DNA of 64,000 nt from an uncultured Geobacteraceae bacterium (lineage in GTDB: Bacteria; Desulfobacterota; Desulfuromonadia; Geobacterales; Pseudopelobacteraceae), in the NCBI GenBank assembly GCA_903876875.1, contig CAIRBT010000057.1, forward strand, positions 47,736 to 111,735, read 5' to 3'. The notes beneath the pieces were generated by a model. It ran no database searches, was not told the DNA's origin, and saw only the letters and a list, made by a program, of their open reading frames with translations. Shown here piece after piece: positions 7,954 to 16,837 of this stretch (positions are counted from its first letter, which is position 1; each line of letters opens with the position of its first letter). The translations under genes were made by a program, and so were the position numbers.

Positions 7954-9125
7954 CGTTCCCTGAGCGAGCCGGAAAAGGTCTTATTCAAAGGTTTTGTCAG
8001 GTAATGCATGACCGTTTGGGTGCCGGTTTTTACTTCTACCAGTCCGGTCATACCCGGCTTTATTTCTATTTTTTTATCCGGTTTCTTTTTATTATGTTCG
8101 ACAATACTCGGCTCATCTATTTCCACGTGAACCCGGTAATAGACCACTTCCCCCTGCCGACTCTCCTCGTTAATGGCATCGGGACTCACATAGGCAACCG
8201 TACCACCAAAAAAACCATAAATGGAGGGGTCAAAGGCATCCAGTTTTATGGAGGCGGCCTGCCCTGTTTTTACGTGGGTTAAATCAACCGGTTTCAGCTT
8301 TGCTTCAACAATCAGCTTGCTATCCGTCGGCAACATTTCCAAAACCACATCTCCCGGCTTGATCTTCGCTCCCGGGGTCGTGAAGGTTATCCGTTTCACA
8401 ATGCCATTTGCCGGAGAGAGTATCTCCGTTCGCTCCACAACCGTTGACCGCTCTGACAACGCCTGCAGCTGAGTGGATAAATCCTCCTCCACCTTTGTCA
8501 TCTCCGTCTGGGCATCTTGAAAGTACTTGTTCCGACGGGAACTTATCTGGCCATTCAACTCGGCAACCTGCCGTTCTAACCGAATGACTTCGGTTTTACC
8601 GATATCGCCACTGGCCAGAAGCGGCCGGTTAAGTTCCAGCTCATCACTGACAAGTTTCAGAACCTGCTCCAAGGACTGGATATCCATCTTCAGTGCCTGC
8701 TGTCGCCGGTTATAGAGTTCCGTCTGATTCTTCACAAAATGTGGATACGCCTTAACATCCGGAGGGAATTGCAGCGCCTTATTGAATACTTCAGCATTCA
8801 ACCGCACCAGAGCGGCTTTTAGAGCCGCCACCTTACCTTTTGAGTCATTCTGAGCTGCAACGGCTTGATTCCGCTCCAGTCTGACGAGAAGCTGTCCCTT
8901 ACGAACGGTCTCCCCCTCCCGCACCAGCAGTTCAGAGATAACTCCGTCATTTGCACTCTGAACCACCTGGGTGCGTGCCATGGCAATGACTTGTCCCCGT
9001 GCCGTCGAAACGATATCCAGCTCTGACCTGGCTGCCCACACAAGAAATATGATGATAAGTGACAGAGTCAGCAGCAGCACCACGGAGGGCCACTTCCCCT
9101 GTTTTCGTTTTGAAATCGGTACCAT
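7950..9125 (-). CDS. Type I secretion membrane fusion protein (HlyD/LapC-like)
   Basis: A 391-residue periplasmic adaptor. A short cytoplasmic start is followed by one transmembrane helix (about residues 14-31) and the first lipoyl half with GVISELLVREGETVRKGQLLVRLE. A long helical hairpin with NRRQQ and LERQVAELN follows, then the second lipoyl half (EILSPANGIVKRI) and a beta-barrel. It links the inner-membrane ABC exporter to the TolC-like outer-membrane channel. ATG 9125 overlaps the stop of the exporter gene by one base (TAATG), so translation is coupled. It is the last gene of the operon. Confidence 0.93.
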   Translation of the reverse strand: MVPISKRKQGKWPSVVLLLTLSLIIIFLVWAARSELDIVSTARGQVIAMARTQVVQSANDGVISELLVREGETVRKGQLLVRLERNQAVAAQNDSKGKVAALKAALVRLNAEVFNKALQFPPDVKAYPHFVKNQTELYNRRQQALKMDIQSLEQVLKLVSDELELNRPLLASGDIGKTEVIRLERQVAELNGQISSRRNKYFQDAQTEMTKVEEDLSTQLQALSERSTVVERTEILSPANGIVKRITFTTPGAKIKPGDVVLEMLPTDSKLIVEAKLKPVDLTHVKTGQAASIKLDAFDPSIYGFFGGTVAYVSPDAINEESRQGEVVYYRVHVEIDEPSIVEHNKKKPDKKIEIKPGMTGLVEVKTGTQTVMHYLTKPLNKTFSGSLRER

Positions 9126-11263
9126 TACTCCGCCCCCTGACCAGCCTGATTTGATGAATTATTGCTGAGCTTTTCCAACACGGCATCACGGGGGCCATCC
9201 ATAACAAGCTCCCCCTGACTGAACACGAGAATTCTTTGTACCAGCGCCAGCAGCTTGGGCTTGTGAGTTACCAGCACAAAGGTCTGCTCCGCCTTCACCT
9301 GCTGAGCCAAAGCGACAATCACCCGTTGTTCATGACTATCGTCGAGTGAGGCGGTTGGTTCGTCAAGCAGCCAGAGATCTGGCTTGGAAAGGATCATCCG
9401 GGTGATGCCGATAAGCTGTTTCTGACCACCGGAGACCCCGCCCCCCCCTTCCGCGATTTCCATATCGAGTCCCTTGGGATTATTGTTCACGATGACGATC
9501 AAACCGGTCAGATGACAGACCATCAGCAGCTCTTCATCGGAGGCCCGTGGGTTACCCAAAAGCAGATTGTAGCGGAGCGTCCCGCCAAAGAGATGTACGT
9601 GCTGAGGTAGATAACCGATGGAATCGCTCAAATGGGGACGGGAAATCTGTTGGAGATCAAGGCCGTCAAGCAGCACGTGGCCGCTCTGAGGTTTGTACAG
9701 CCCTGCCAGCAACTTGAGCATAGTGCTTTTGCCGCCGCCAATGGGGCCGATAATACCAATCTTTTCACCCCGCTCAATAACCAGCCTTTTCACCGTCAAC
9801 GCTTCCCTGCGACCACGATAGGAAAACTGGAGGTCCTCAAGGAAATAACGCCCCTGAACCGTCACCGAATGAATGGGGCGATCAACATCATGATTATCCA
9901 ATTCCAGTTTAAAAACCTTCTCCAGCTCGTCCAGTGACGCCTTGGCATGCCCCCACTGAACGATAAGACCGGGCAGCATGCCAACCGGTGCCAAAACCCG
10001 TCCAGACAGTATGGAGCAGGCAATAATTCCCCCCGTTGTCAGATCGGTACTCGTCGAGGCAATATAGGCACCGGCACAGACCAGCATCACGTAAGAGAGT
10101 TGCTGTATCATGGCAGAGAGATAGGAGGCGGTTTCGCTGCACCGCTTGACCTTGTCAGAGTCGTCTATGACCTTGCGGCTCAAATGATCCCACCGACTCA
10201 GCAATTGCCACCCCATGCCGGAAGCCTTGAGGGACTCGGCACCTTCCACAACTTCAACAAGAAGCCCGACCTTACGATTGGATCCTGCCACACCGTTCTT
10301 CGTATGGTGGGCTATTTTTGCCTTGGACATAAAGCCGATTGCCATGGCCAGCGTAAAAAACACCAGCACCACCATTGCCACCTGTGTACCGGCAATGGAG
10401 ACGATCACCGTAAGAAAAAGCAGGGCAAACGGTGCATCGTTAAAGGCAAACATGGTGGCAGTAGTGGCAAAGCTGCGTATGGTTTCATAGCTGCGAACCT
10501 GAGCGGCCAGCGTCCCCACACTTCCCGGGAGCTGATCCATGCGGATACTCAACAGCCGTCTGAACACCTTGTGGGACAGTTCGTGGTCCATCTCCTTAAT
10601 GCCGTCCTCTAAAATCAGACTGCGGGATTTCCTGATAATTAACTCAAGTAGCATCGCGATAAAAACCCCGACCGTCAGGGTCGTAAGGGTTTCAAGTCCA
10701 TGGGTCGGAATGACCCGATCGTAGATTTGCATCGAATAGAGTGAAGAGGCAAGGGCAAGAATATTGCACACGACAGAAGCCCCGGTTGCCATTACAAAGA
10801 CCCGCTTATGCTTGAGGATTTCGTCGATAAACAGACGCCGTACCGAAACGTCACCGGTGGTATCAGCACTGCTCGGCAACTGGGCATAACGGCTCTTTGC
10901 CGGAAAACTGTCCAGATAGCTGGTACCCTCAGTCCCCTCGACCAGCCATCGCCCCTGATCGGTTACGGCACAGACAATACGGCACCCCACACCGGGCAGC
11001 AGTGCAATCAGAGGAAGAGCACTGGGTACCGGCACCGAGTGCCACACCGGCGCACCGGCACCAAAGGCTTCAAAGAGTCGCTCAATAACTATCTCGGCAC
11101 TCTCACCGGCATTCGGGTCATCATTTCCCCCAACTGTTTTTTCCAGTTCAAAGACAATTTGTTTCGACAAGCGGGGCAAATCTACCTGTAAAGCACTACA
11201 ACGGTCAGCAAGCCATTTGACATCAATGGCGGGACCAGCCTCATTATCAAGAGTATTTTCCAT
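9125..11263 (-). CDS. Type I secretion ABC exporter (LapB-like permease-ATPase)
   Basis: A 712-residue exporter. An N-terminal C39-peptidase-like domain (about 15-140) lacks the catalytic Cys-His pattern, as in exporters of large RTX proteins. A six-helix membrane domain occupies about 160-440. The ATPase has Walker A IGPIGGGKST (near 505), signature VSGGQKQ (near 610) and Walker B LWLLDEP. It should export an unprocessed protein with a C-terminal signal straight across both membranes. No RTX-type substrate gene is visible in this window. It starts three bases after the TolC-family gene stop. Confidence 0.93.
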   Translation of the reverse strand: MENTLDNEAGPAIDVKWLADRCSALQVDLPRLSKQIVFELEKTVGGNDDPNAGESAEIVIERLFEAFGAGAPVWHSVPVPSALPLIALLPGVGCRIVCAVTDQGRWLVEGTEGTSYLDSFPAKSRYAQLPSSADTTGDVSVRRLFIDEILKHKRVFVMATGASVVCNILALASSLYSMQIYDRVIPTHGLETLTTLTVGVFIAMLLELIIRKSRSLILEDGIKEMDHELSHKVFRRLLSIRMDQLPGSVGTLAAQVRSYETIRSFATTATMFAFNDAPFALLFLTVIVSIAGTQVAMVVLVFFTLAMAIGFMSKAKIAHHTKNGVAGSNRKVGLLVEVVEGAESLKASGMGWQLLSRWDHLSRKVIDDSDKVKRCSETASYLSAMIQQLSYVMLVCAGAYIASTSTDLTTGGIIACSILSGRVLAPVGMLPGLIVQWGHAKASLDELEKVFKLELDNHDVDRPIHSVTVQGRYFLEDLQFSYRGRREALTVKRLVIERGEKIGIIGPIGGGKSTMLKLLAGLYKPQSGHVLLDGLDLQQISRPHLSDSIGYLPQHVHLFGGTLRYNLLLGNPRASDEELLMVCHLTGLIVIVNNNPKGLDMEIAEGGGGVSGGQKQLIGITRMILSKPDLWLLDEPTASLDDSHEQRVIVALAQQVKAEQTFVLVTHKPKLLALVQRILVFSQGELVMDGPRDAVLEKLSNNSSNQAGQGAE

Positions 11264-11266
11264 AGG

Positions 11267-12634
11267 TCAGTTTTTTTCCTTGTAAGACCAGGATTGATTT
11301 CCCGCATATAACTGCAAACGGTACTCCGAAGCAACGAACAGCGCCTGTGCATCGGCCATCTGCTGTTCGGTTTGAGTCAGCTCACGGGCCGCATTCAGCA
11401 CATCAAGCCAGCTCCGCTTCCCGGCGATAAACATCCGCTTATAGGATTCCAGCACCTCACGTGATGAAACCACAATATGGGTGGCAACCTTCAGACGCAC
11501 AAAGGAACTGACACAATCGTTATAGTCTGCCGCTATCTGCGCCAGCAACTCCCGCCGGGCAACCTCAAAAACTTCCTTCTGTCCGGAAACCTTCGCCCTG
11601 CCCCCTTTAATATCTGAATACGTGGAGAGACCGGCACCCGGTGAATAGGAGACATTCAGATAGACTCTTCCCGCCTCCCTCACCGGTTCCTGGGTAAACA
11701 AACCGTTCTGGTACTCAGCCTTGACACTGAGAGACGGCCAGAGGGAAGATTTCTGCACCTCCAGCTGCTGGGAAGCCACCTCTACTTCCGCATCATATCG
11801 GAGCAACATCGGATGTTTCTTAACAATACCGTACAGCTCTTCGGAGGTAAAACGAGCCGGGAGCGCATTTGTTCCGTAGGAAACTTCAATGTCCTCGGCT
11901 GCTACCGACCTGCCGACAAGTTGCCCCAACTTTACGAGGGACGTCGACTGCATTGACTTCAAAATCGACAGATCGCTGACACCCTGACTCAAGCGTGATT
12001 CAACCAGCGACAGATCGGCCTGGGCAGACACACCATTTGCAACCCTTCGCTTAATCATCTCGACAAACCCTTCGAGACGACGGTTTCCCTCAACCTGTGC
12101 GGCACCCCTCTGCTGGCTCTGCATGAAAGCCTGGTACACCGAAAGCACCTGCAGCGCCAGATTATATTTTGCTTCGGCCAGTGAAAACTCAGCTGATTTT
12201 GCCTGGGATTTCGCCAGGGCGTAGTTGGAGGTCAATCGGCCACCGGTCCAGACAGGCTGCTGAAGGCCGACGGTGTACGTGCGATCATAGACACCAAGGG
12301 CAGGGTCATTGTTACCCACCTGCTGAAACTGCATATAGGGAGAGGGGAAAAACTGCCAATACGCCGAATCAACCGCCGATGCGGCACTGGCTGAAAAATA
12401 GCGCCGTGACAGGATCTGGGGATTTTTTGACACCGCCTCGTCAACCAATGTATCAAGAGTCCATTTTGCCGGTGTTTTTTTTCCCACAGGTGGAGAAACA
12501 GCACCAACCGGCTCCCCCCCGGACGTTATAAAGGTCATTTCCTGGTCGCACAGCACCAGTGACGGAAGGGCAACCCCCATCAGCAGCAGCACAAGACCTA
12601 TTACGCCGGGTGCCCCGGTGCGGGTGCCTTTCAA
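11267..12634 (-). CDS. TolC-family outer membrane channel protein
   Basis: A 455-residue protein with a signal peptide ending near residue 29 (hydrophobic VIGLVLLLMGVALPSLVLC). It has two OEP repeats of long helices and beta-strands, for example LVDEAVSKNPQIL and YGIVKKHPMLLRYDAEVEVA, and ends with helices around QMADAQALFVASEYRLQLYAG. It forms the outer-membrane exit duct for the type I exporter. The start is TTG 12634, six bases after GGAGG, and overlaps the upstream glycosyltransferase stop (TTGA). This shows tight coupling of the whole operon. Confidence 0.9.
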   Translation of the reverse strand: MKGTRTGAPGVIGLVLLLMGVALPSLVLCDQEMTFITSGGEPVGAVSPPVGKKTPAKWTLDTLVDEAVSKNPQILSRRYFSASAASAVDSAYWQFFPSPYMQFQQVGNNDPALGVYDRTYTVGLQQPVWTGGRLTSNYALAKSQAKSAEFSLAEAKYNLALQVLSVYQAFMQSQQRGAAQVEGNRRLEGFVEMIKRRVANGVSAQADLSLVESRLSQGVSDLSILKSMQSTSLVKLGQLVGRSVAAEDIEVSYGTNALPARFTSEELYGIVKKHPMLLRYDAEVEVASQQLEVQKSSLWPSLSVKAEYQNGLFTQEPVREAGRVYLNVSYSPGAGLSTYSDIKGGRAKVSGQKEVFEVARRELLAQIAADYNDCVSSFVRLKVATHIVVSSREVLESYKRMFIAGKRSWLDVLNAARELTQTEQQMADAQALFVASEYRLQLYAGNQSWSYKEKN

Positions 12635-14832
12635 ACGACACCTCCGGGCAGAGGTACCTGCAGCAACCGGGATCGGTCATCCGCGCAATAGCCGCGCCAC
12701 ATACCCGCAAGTAAGGCTTCGAAATGCCGTACATAGCTCTCTATCTCACAGAGGGGGGAAGCGGCCATCCGTACCCGCAACTTCGGCCGATCCTGGCGCA
12801 GTGTCCCATAGCGGGAAGCCAACCGGACCGCCACCGCCACATATTCGTCCTCAGTTGAGGCCACCCACTCCGATTCTCCCAAGGAAGTCAAGAAACTTGT
12901 TCCCATCCGCCCGACAAAATTATTCCCCTTCAGCGTCACCACCGGAATCCCCATCCAAAGAGCCTGAAGCGTCGTCGTACCGCCATTATAGGGGGTTGGA
13001 TCAAGGGCAATATCCATATCGCCATATTCGGACATCATATCCGCCAAACCGGTAGGTCCGCGCAGTATCAGCCGGTCGCCAGTGATACCCTGTTCGGCAA
13101 ACAGTGCGGCAAACCGTGCCTGTACGGCTTCGTCCCGCAGGGATGGTGCTTTCAGTAAGAGCTGTGACCCGGGTACGGCGTGCAGAACCCGAGCCCAGAG
13201 GTTGATAGTTCGGCGTGACATTTTCATAGCATTATTAAAGGAACCAAAGACAACCGGTTCCCCAATGGAACGTGGCGGCGGCAGGGGATACTCATCCACT
13301 GAAGCCCAGCAGAAGACACTGTCCGGCATCAGAGCCAGCCCTTCACTAAACAGATGGGCCTGCTCGGGAGGACTGACCACCCTATCACCAATCAGCCAGT
13401 CAATTGTGGACAAACCGGTGGAATGGGGATAACCGAGGAACGTGGCCTGCACCGGGGCAGCACGGAGTGCAAAGACCCCCAGCCGGTGTGATGAGGTGTG
13501 GCCGGCCAGATCGACAAGAATATCAATCTGATCCGCAACAATCTGGCTCTGCAACGCCCTGTCATCCATCCCCGCCGCTTCCAGCCAGTGATCAGCACAC
13601 TCCATGGCCTGCCGGGTATACCCATCGCACATGGTGCCGGTATGATAGATAAAATATTCAAAATCAGTATGACTATGGCGCAGCAGCACCGGCAGCATGA
13701 ATACATTCACCGGATGCTGTCGGTGCAGATCTCCCGTCACATAACCGATGCGAAGACGACGCTCCAGCGACCTCACATTGGTAAAAGTGCTCTTCTGCTC
13801 CACAGCGGTGGTAATCGGAGCGCACAGACAACGATGTCGGTCAGCAACCTCTTCAGCGGTCAGATCATCCTGATACAGCAAAGTCATCGCCAGACTCGAT
13901 GCCAAGCGGGAGAGCGGATCTCCACCGGTGTCGTACATCTGCTGCATGAGTTCCAGATACTCACCGGCATCGCCCATCAATCCCCGCACCCGCGCAGCCA
14001 GCAACCGGACTTCATTGTTGTCCGGCGCAAGCGCAGTCAGGCGGCTCAGGGTAGTGCGGCAATCATGAAGGCAATAGACATCGGCCTGGATTTGTGCCAG
14101 CTTCAGCAACACCGGCACAGTATCAGGACGTATCTGCAGGGCTTTTTCCAGCAGTTCAATCGCTTCCTGCCAATAATTATGTTCATAGACCCTGACGGCC
14201 AGGGTTTGTAAAAAAACCGGATTCTCCGATAACGACGCGCGGGCAAAAGCTTTTTCTGCGGCAACCTCATGCCCCACCCGCAGCAGAGCGTCTCCCAGAT
14301 ACATCATCGAACCGAAGCGTATCGGCCGAATATCCAGCAATCGGGAAAAGGCGGCAATGGCACCCGGTGCGTTTCCCCCCTTCAACCGCCAAAGCCCCAT
14401 AAAATGTAACGTTTCGCCGACAATCGGTTCAAGGGAACAGGCCCGATCCAGTGAGTGGACGGCAGCAGCCTCCCCTTCCGCAACTTCTTGAAGCCTGGCC
14501 AGATACAACCAGGTCAACCAATCGCCCGGGTATATGGTCACCTGTTGACGAAACCGCCCGATCTGCCCGGCAGTTTCAGAAACATCACCGTTGCCCAGCA
14601 AGGGGGGAGGGATTTCTTCATTCTGCCACCCGACCAGATGAAGAGCCTCCACGCGAGGCAGGATTCCCCTGTCAACCCGCACCGCCTGCCTGGCTGCATA
14701 ACCAGCCTGCCACGACAACTTTTCTGCCCCGTAGCCTTTGGCCAGCTCAAACCAGACCGTGGGTTGGAGAAGCGATTGTGTCAAAGCAATCCACAACAGT
14801 CCCGGATTGTTGTTCCTCCCTATCTCTGCCAC
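12631..14832 (-). CDS. TPR-containing GT41 glycosyltransferase (O-GlcNAc transferase / SPINDLY-like)
   Basis: About 733 residues. Tetratricopeptide-type helical repeats fill the first ~350 residues, for example AIELLEKALQIRPDTVPVLLKLAQIQ. The GT41 catalytic region follows, with RLRIGYVTGDLHRQHPVN, DILVDLAGHTSSHRLG, VFGSFNNAMKMS and DPTPYNGGTTTLQALWMGIP. Such enzymes put a sugar from a nucleotide donor on Ser, Thr or Asn of proteins in the cytoplasm. GTG 14832 is preferred because GGAGG lies six bases upstream; an in-frame ATG at 14859 has only a weak site. It leads the secretion operon, so the secreted substrate is a possible acceptor (inference). Confidence 0.88.
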   Translation of the reverse strand: MAEIGRNNNPGLLWIALTQSLLQPTVWFELAKGYGAEKLSWQAGYAARQAVRVDRGILPRVEALHLVGWQNEEIPPPLLGNGDVSETAGQIGRFRQQVTIYPGDWLTWLYLARLQEVAEGEAAAVHSLDRACSLEPIVGETLHFMGLWRLKGGNAPGAIAAFSRLLDIRPIRFGSMMYLGDALLRVGHEVAAEKAFARASLSENPVFLQTLAVRVYEHNYWQEAIELLEKALQIRPDTVPVLLKLAQIQADVYCLHDCRTTLSRLTALAPDNNEVRLLAARVRGLMGDAGEYLELMQQMYDTGGDPLSRLASSLAMTLLYQDDLTAEEVADRHRCLCAPITTAVEQKSTFTNVRSLERRLRIGYVTGDLHRQHPVNVFMLPVLLRHSHTDFEYFIYHTGTMCDGYTRQAMECADHWLEAAGMDDRALQSQIVADQIDILVDLAGHTSSHRLGVFALRAAPVQATFLGYPHSTGLSTIDWLIGDRVVSPPEQAHLFSEGLALMPDSVFCWASVDEYPLPPPRSIGEPVVFGSFNNAMKMSRRTINLWARVLHAVPGSQLLLKAPSLRDEAVQARFAALFAEQGITGDRLILRGPTGLADMMSEYGDMDIALDPTPYNGGTTTLQALWMGIPVVTLKGNNFVGRMGTSFLTSLGESEWVASTEDEYVAVAVRLASRYGTLRQDRPKLRVRMAASPLCEIESYVRHFEALLAGMWRGYCADDRSRLLQVPLPGGVV

Positions 14833-14972
14833 ACACCGCCTCCGCCTCACATGATACATTTCTTTTCTTCTCTAATGTGCCAAAGGTGCAAGTATGGTTC
14901 AAACAAATAGTTACTAAAAATTGTTACCATAAGAATATCATAATGATACGATTCAATCCCGGCAAACTGACT

Positions 14973-15006
14973 GGACATTTTAACCACCAAGGTAGTCATT
15001 TTGTCC
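14973..15006. repeat. Imperfect paired 16-17 bp repeat
   Basis: GGACATTTTAACCACC, two bases, then GGTAGTCATTTTGTCC. The halves match as an imperfect inverted repeat (11 of 16). When shifted they also match as a direct repeat of the form TxGxCATTTTxxCCACC. Repeated short ends of this type are seen at the termini of IS21-family elements, so this may be a remnant; an operator is the alternative. Confidence 0.4.
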
Positions 15007-15100
15007 ACCTAGCATTACGGACTGCATAAGCAGCGGAACAGCAGGCAGGAATCTCAGTACGTGTTTTATACACAACCTTTACTGTACTGTTCACTTACAC

Positions 15101-15112
15101 CATGATATCATG
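15101..15112. promoter_or_regulatory. 12-bp perfect palindrome upstream of the AspT-like gene
   Basis: CATGATATCATG is a perfect palindrome 41 bases before the ATG of the transporter gene. Together with the similar TATCATAATGATA further upstream, it could be a repressor operator. The binding protein is unknown. Confidence 0.4.
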
Positions 15113-15153
15113 ATAAAAACTCTTTTATAGACTAACTCTCGGAGAATCGACAT

Positions 15154-16710
15154 ATGTTTACCAGTCCCCTGCTGCTCGTCTGCCTTGCCATCGGCTGTGG
15201 CGCCCTCCTTGGACGTTTCAGCGTCAAAAAAGTTTCACTTGGTGTGGCCGGTGTGCTGTTTGCCGGCATCATGTGTGGTTTTCTGGAACCGTCAGTCAAG
15301 CCACCCGACGCCCTTGCCACCTTTGGCCTTGCTCTGTTCGTGTATGCAATCGGGCTCTCTTCCAGCGATTTCCTGATTGACACTTGGGCTCACGGCGGAT
15401 GGCGGTATCTGCTTATCCCTCCCCTGGCACTGGGTGCCGCTTTTCTCGTTGACGTCATGGTATCCCGCCTGCTGAACATTCCGGTGAGCACATCGGCAGG
15501 TGTCTTTGCAGGAGCATTGACAAACACCCCTTCCCTCGCTGCGGCCACAACGGCACTCGGCTCAAAGGGTGCGGAAGCCACCCTTGGCTACGCCATGGCC
15601 TATCCGCTCGGCGTACTGATTCCGATCCTCATGCTTTCGCTCCCCTTCAGACACGAGACCCCCAAGGGGGGAGAAAAACTGACGCGAGCGGTACTCCTGG
15701 TGGCAAACCTCACCTCCCCCGGCGAGTCAATCACCGGCATTCTGGAAAAAAGTTCCTTATCAATCCGTTTTGCCCGCTGCGTCCGCGGGACGGAACAGTT
15801 CGTAATTTCAGGCAATTCCGTTATTATGAATGGAGATATCGTCACCGTTATCGGCTTCTTACCAGACGTACAACGCGCCACAGAAGTTCTCGGTTCCGAG
15901 TGTACCGACGAAATCCTCAATGACAGAAGCCAGCTCGATACACGGCGAATTTTTGTTTCAAATCCGGAGCTTTGCGGAAAGACTCTGCGCCAAATTGGCG
16001 TATTCAGAAACTTTGAGGGGTTGGTAACACGAGTCCGCCGGGGTGACCGGGACTTTATCCCCACCGCCGACACCACCATACTGCCGGGAGACCGACTGCG
16101 GATAATTGCACCACGGGAAAATCTCACCGCAATTTCAGAGTTTATTGGCGACTCATATCAGGAGGCCAGTGAGTTCAATGTTCTTACCTTTGGCCTGGGA
16201 CTTGCCATGGGGATTGCCCTTGGCACCGTTGACATCAATCTGCCGATGGGAGTAGGAACCTTCGAAATAGGGCCGGTGGCCGGCTGCCTGATTGTGGCAC
16301 TAGTACTTGGCGCCGTCGGCCGAACAGGGCCCTTAACCTGGTACCTCCCCTACGGGGCATCCATGTCCCTGCGGCAACTTGGTCTTGTTCTGTTCCTTGC
16401 CTGTGCCGGCATCAAGGCGGGTAGCCTGCTTTATTCCGCGCCGCTGGATGGCAACGCCGTCATTCTCGGTGTCTGCATCACCACCGTCACCTGCCTGGTA
16501 ACCCTCGTACTCGCCCGCATGATTGCCGGGAAATCCTGGCCTTTTATCGGCGGCATACTCGCCGGTGTCCAGACACAACCGGCGGTACTCGGCTTTGCCG
16601 CCGGCCGATGCGGCAATGAACAGGTTGAGGCGGGATATTCTGAAACCTATCCATTGAGCATGTTACTTAAAATTGTTCTTGTACAATTTTTCTTACTTTT
16701 TATGAAATAA
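15154..16710 (+). CDS. AspT/YidE/YbjL-family transporter with TrkA-C domains
   Basis: A 518-residue membrane transporter. The N-terminal half has about five transmembrane helices containing the duplication-domain signature FAGALTNTPSLAAA. A soluble middle part of about 200 residues holds two TrkA-C-like regulatory folds (VLLVANLTSPGESITGILEKS and RIFVSNPELCGKTLRQIG). The second membrane half has the matching segment GGILAGVQTQPAVLGFA. Family members include aspartate:alanine exchangers and uncharacterised carriers, so the substrate is unknown. GGAG lies 9 bases before the ATG. It appears to be a single-gene unit with palindromes upstream. Confidence 0.87.
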   Translation: MFTSPLLLVCLAIGCGALLGRFSVKKVSLGVAGVLFAGIMCGFLEPSVKPPDALATFGLALFVYAIGLSSSDFLIDTWAHGGWRYLLIPPLALGAAFLVDVMVSRLLNIPVSTSAGVFAGALTNTPSLAAATTALGSKGAEATLGYAMAYPLGVLIPILMLSLPFRHETPKGGEKLTRAVLLVANLTSPGESITGILEKSSLSIRFARCVRGTEQFVISGNSVIMNGDIVTVIGFLPDVQRATEVLGSECTDEILNDRSQLDTRRIFVSNPELCGKTLRQIGVFRNFEGLVTRVRRGDRDFIPTADTTILPGDRLRIIAPRENLTAISEFIGDSYQEASEFNVLTFGLGLAMGIALGTVDINLPMGVGTFEIGPVAGCLIVALVLGAVGRTGPLTWYLPYGASMSLRQLGLVLFLACAGIKAGSLLYSAPLDGNAVILGVCITTVTCLVTLVLARMIAGKSWPFIGGILAGVQTQPAVLGFAAGRCGNEQVEAGYSETYPLSMLLKIVLVQFFLLFMK

Positions 16711-16717
16711 GATACCT

Positions 16718-16737
16718 GTATTATTAATACTATTTTT
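16718..16737 (+). terminator. Weak terminator-like hairpin
   Basis: GTATT-ATT-AATAC followed by TATTTTTT lies 8 bases past the transporter stop. The stem has only five A/T-rich pairs, so termination strength is doubtful. Confidence 0.35.
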
Positions 16738-16837
16738 TCCTTCGATTTTTTAATATTCCATGCTACATAGATAATTATTTTTAACTTATGAAACTATCTT
16801 ATTTTTCACTCGACCTGCTATACAAGGGGGACTTTTG

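Larger units (their letters stand above)
14833..15153. other. AT-rich intergenic region with inverted and direct repeats
   Basis: About 320 bases separate the secretion operon from the transporter gene transcribed away from it. It must hold promoters for both, but I cannot assign -35/-10 pairs. It contains a 13-bp palindrome TATCATAATGATA (14936-14948), a paired repeat at 14973-15006 and a 12-bp palindrome CATGATATCATG (15101-15112). No open frame here has a ribosome site. Confidence 0.6.
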
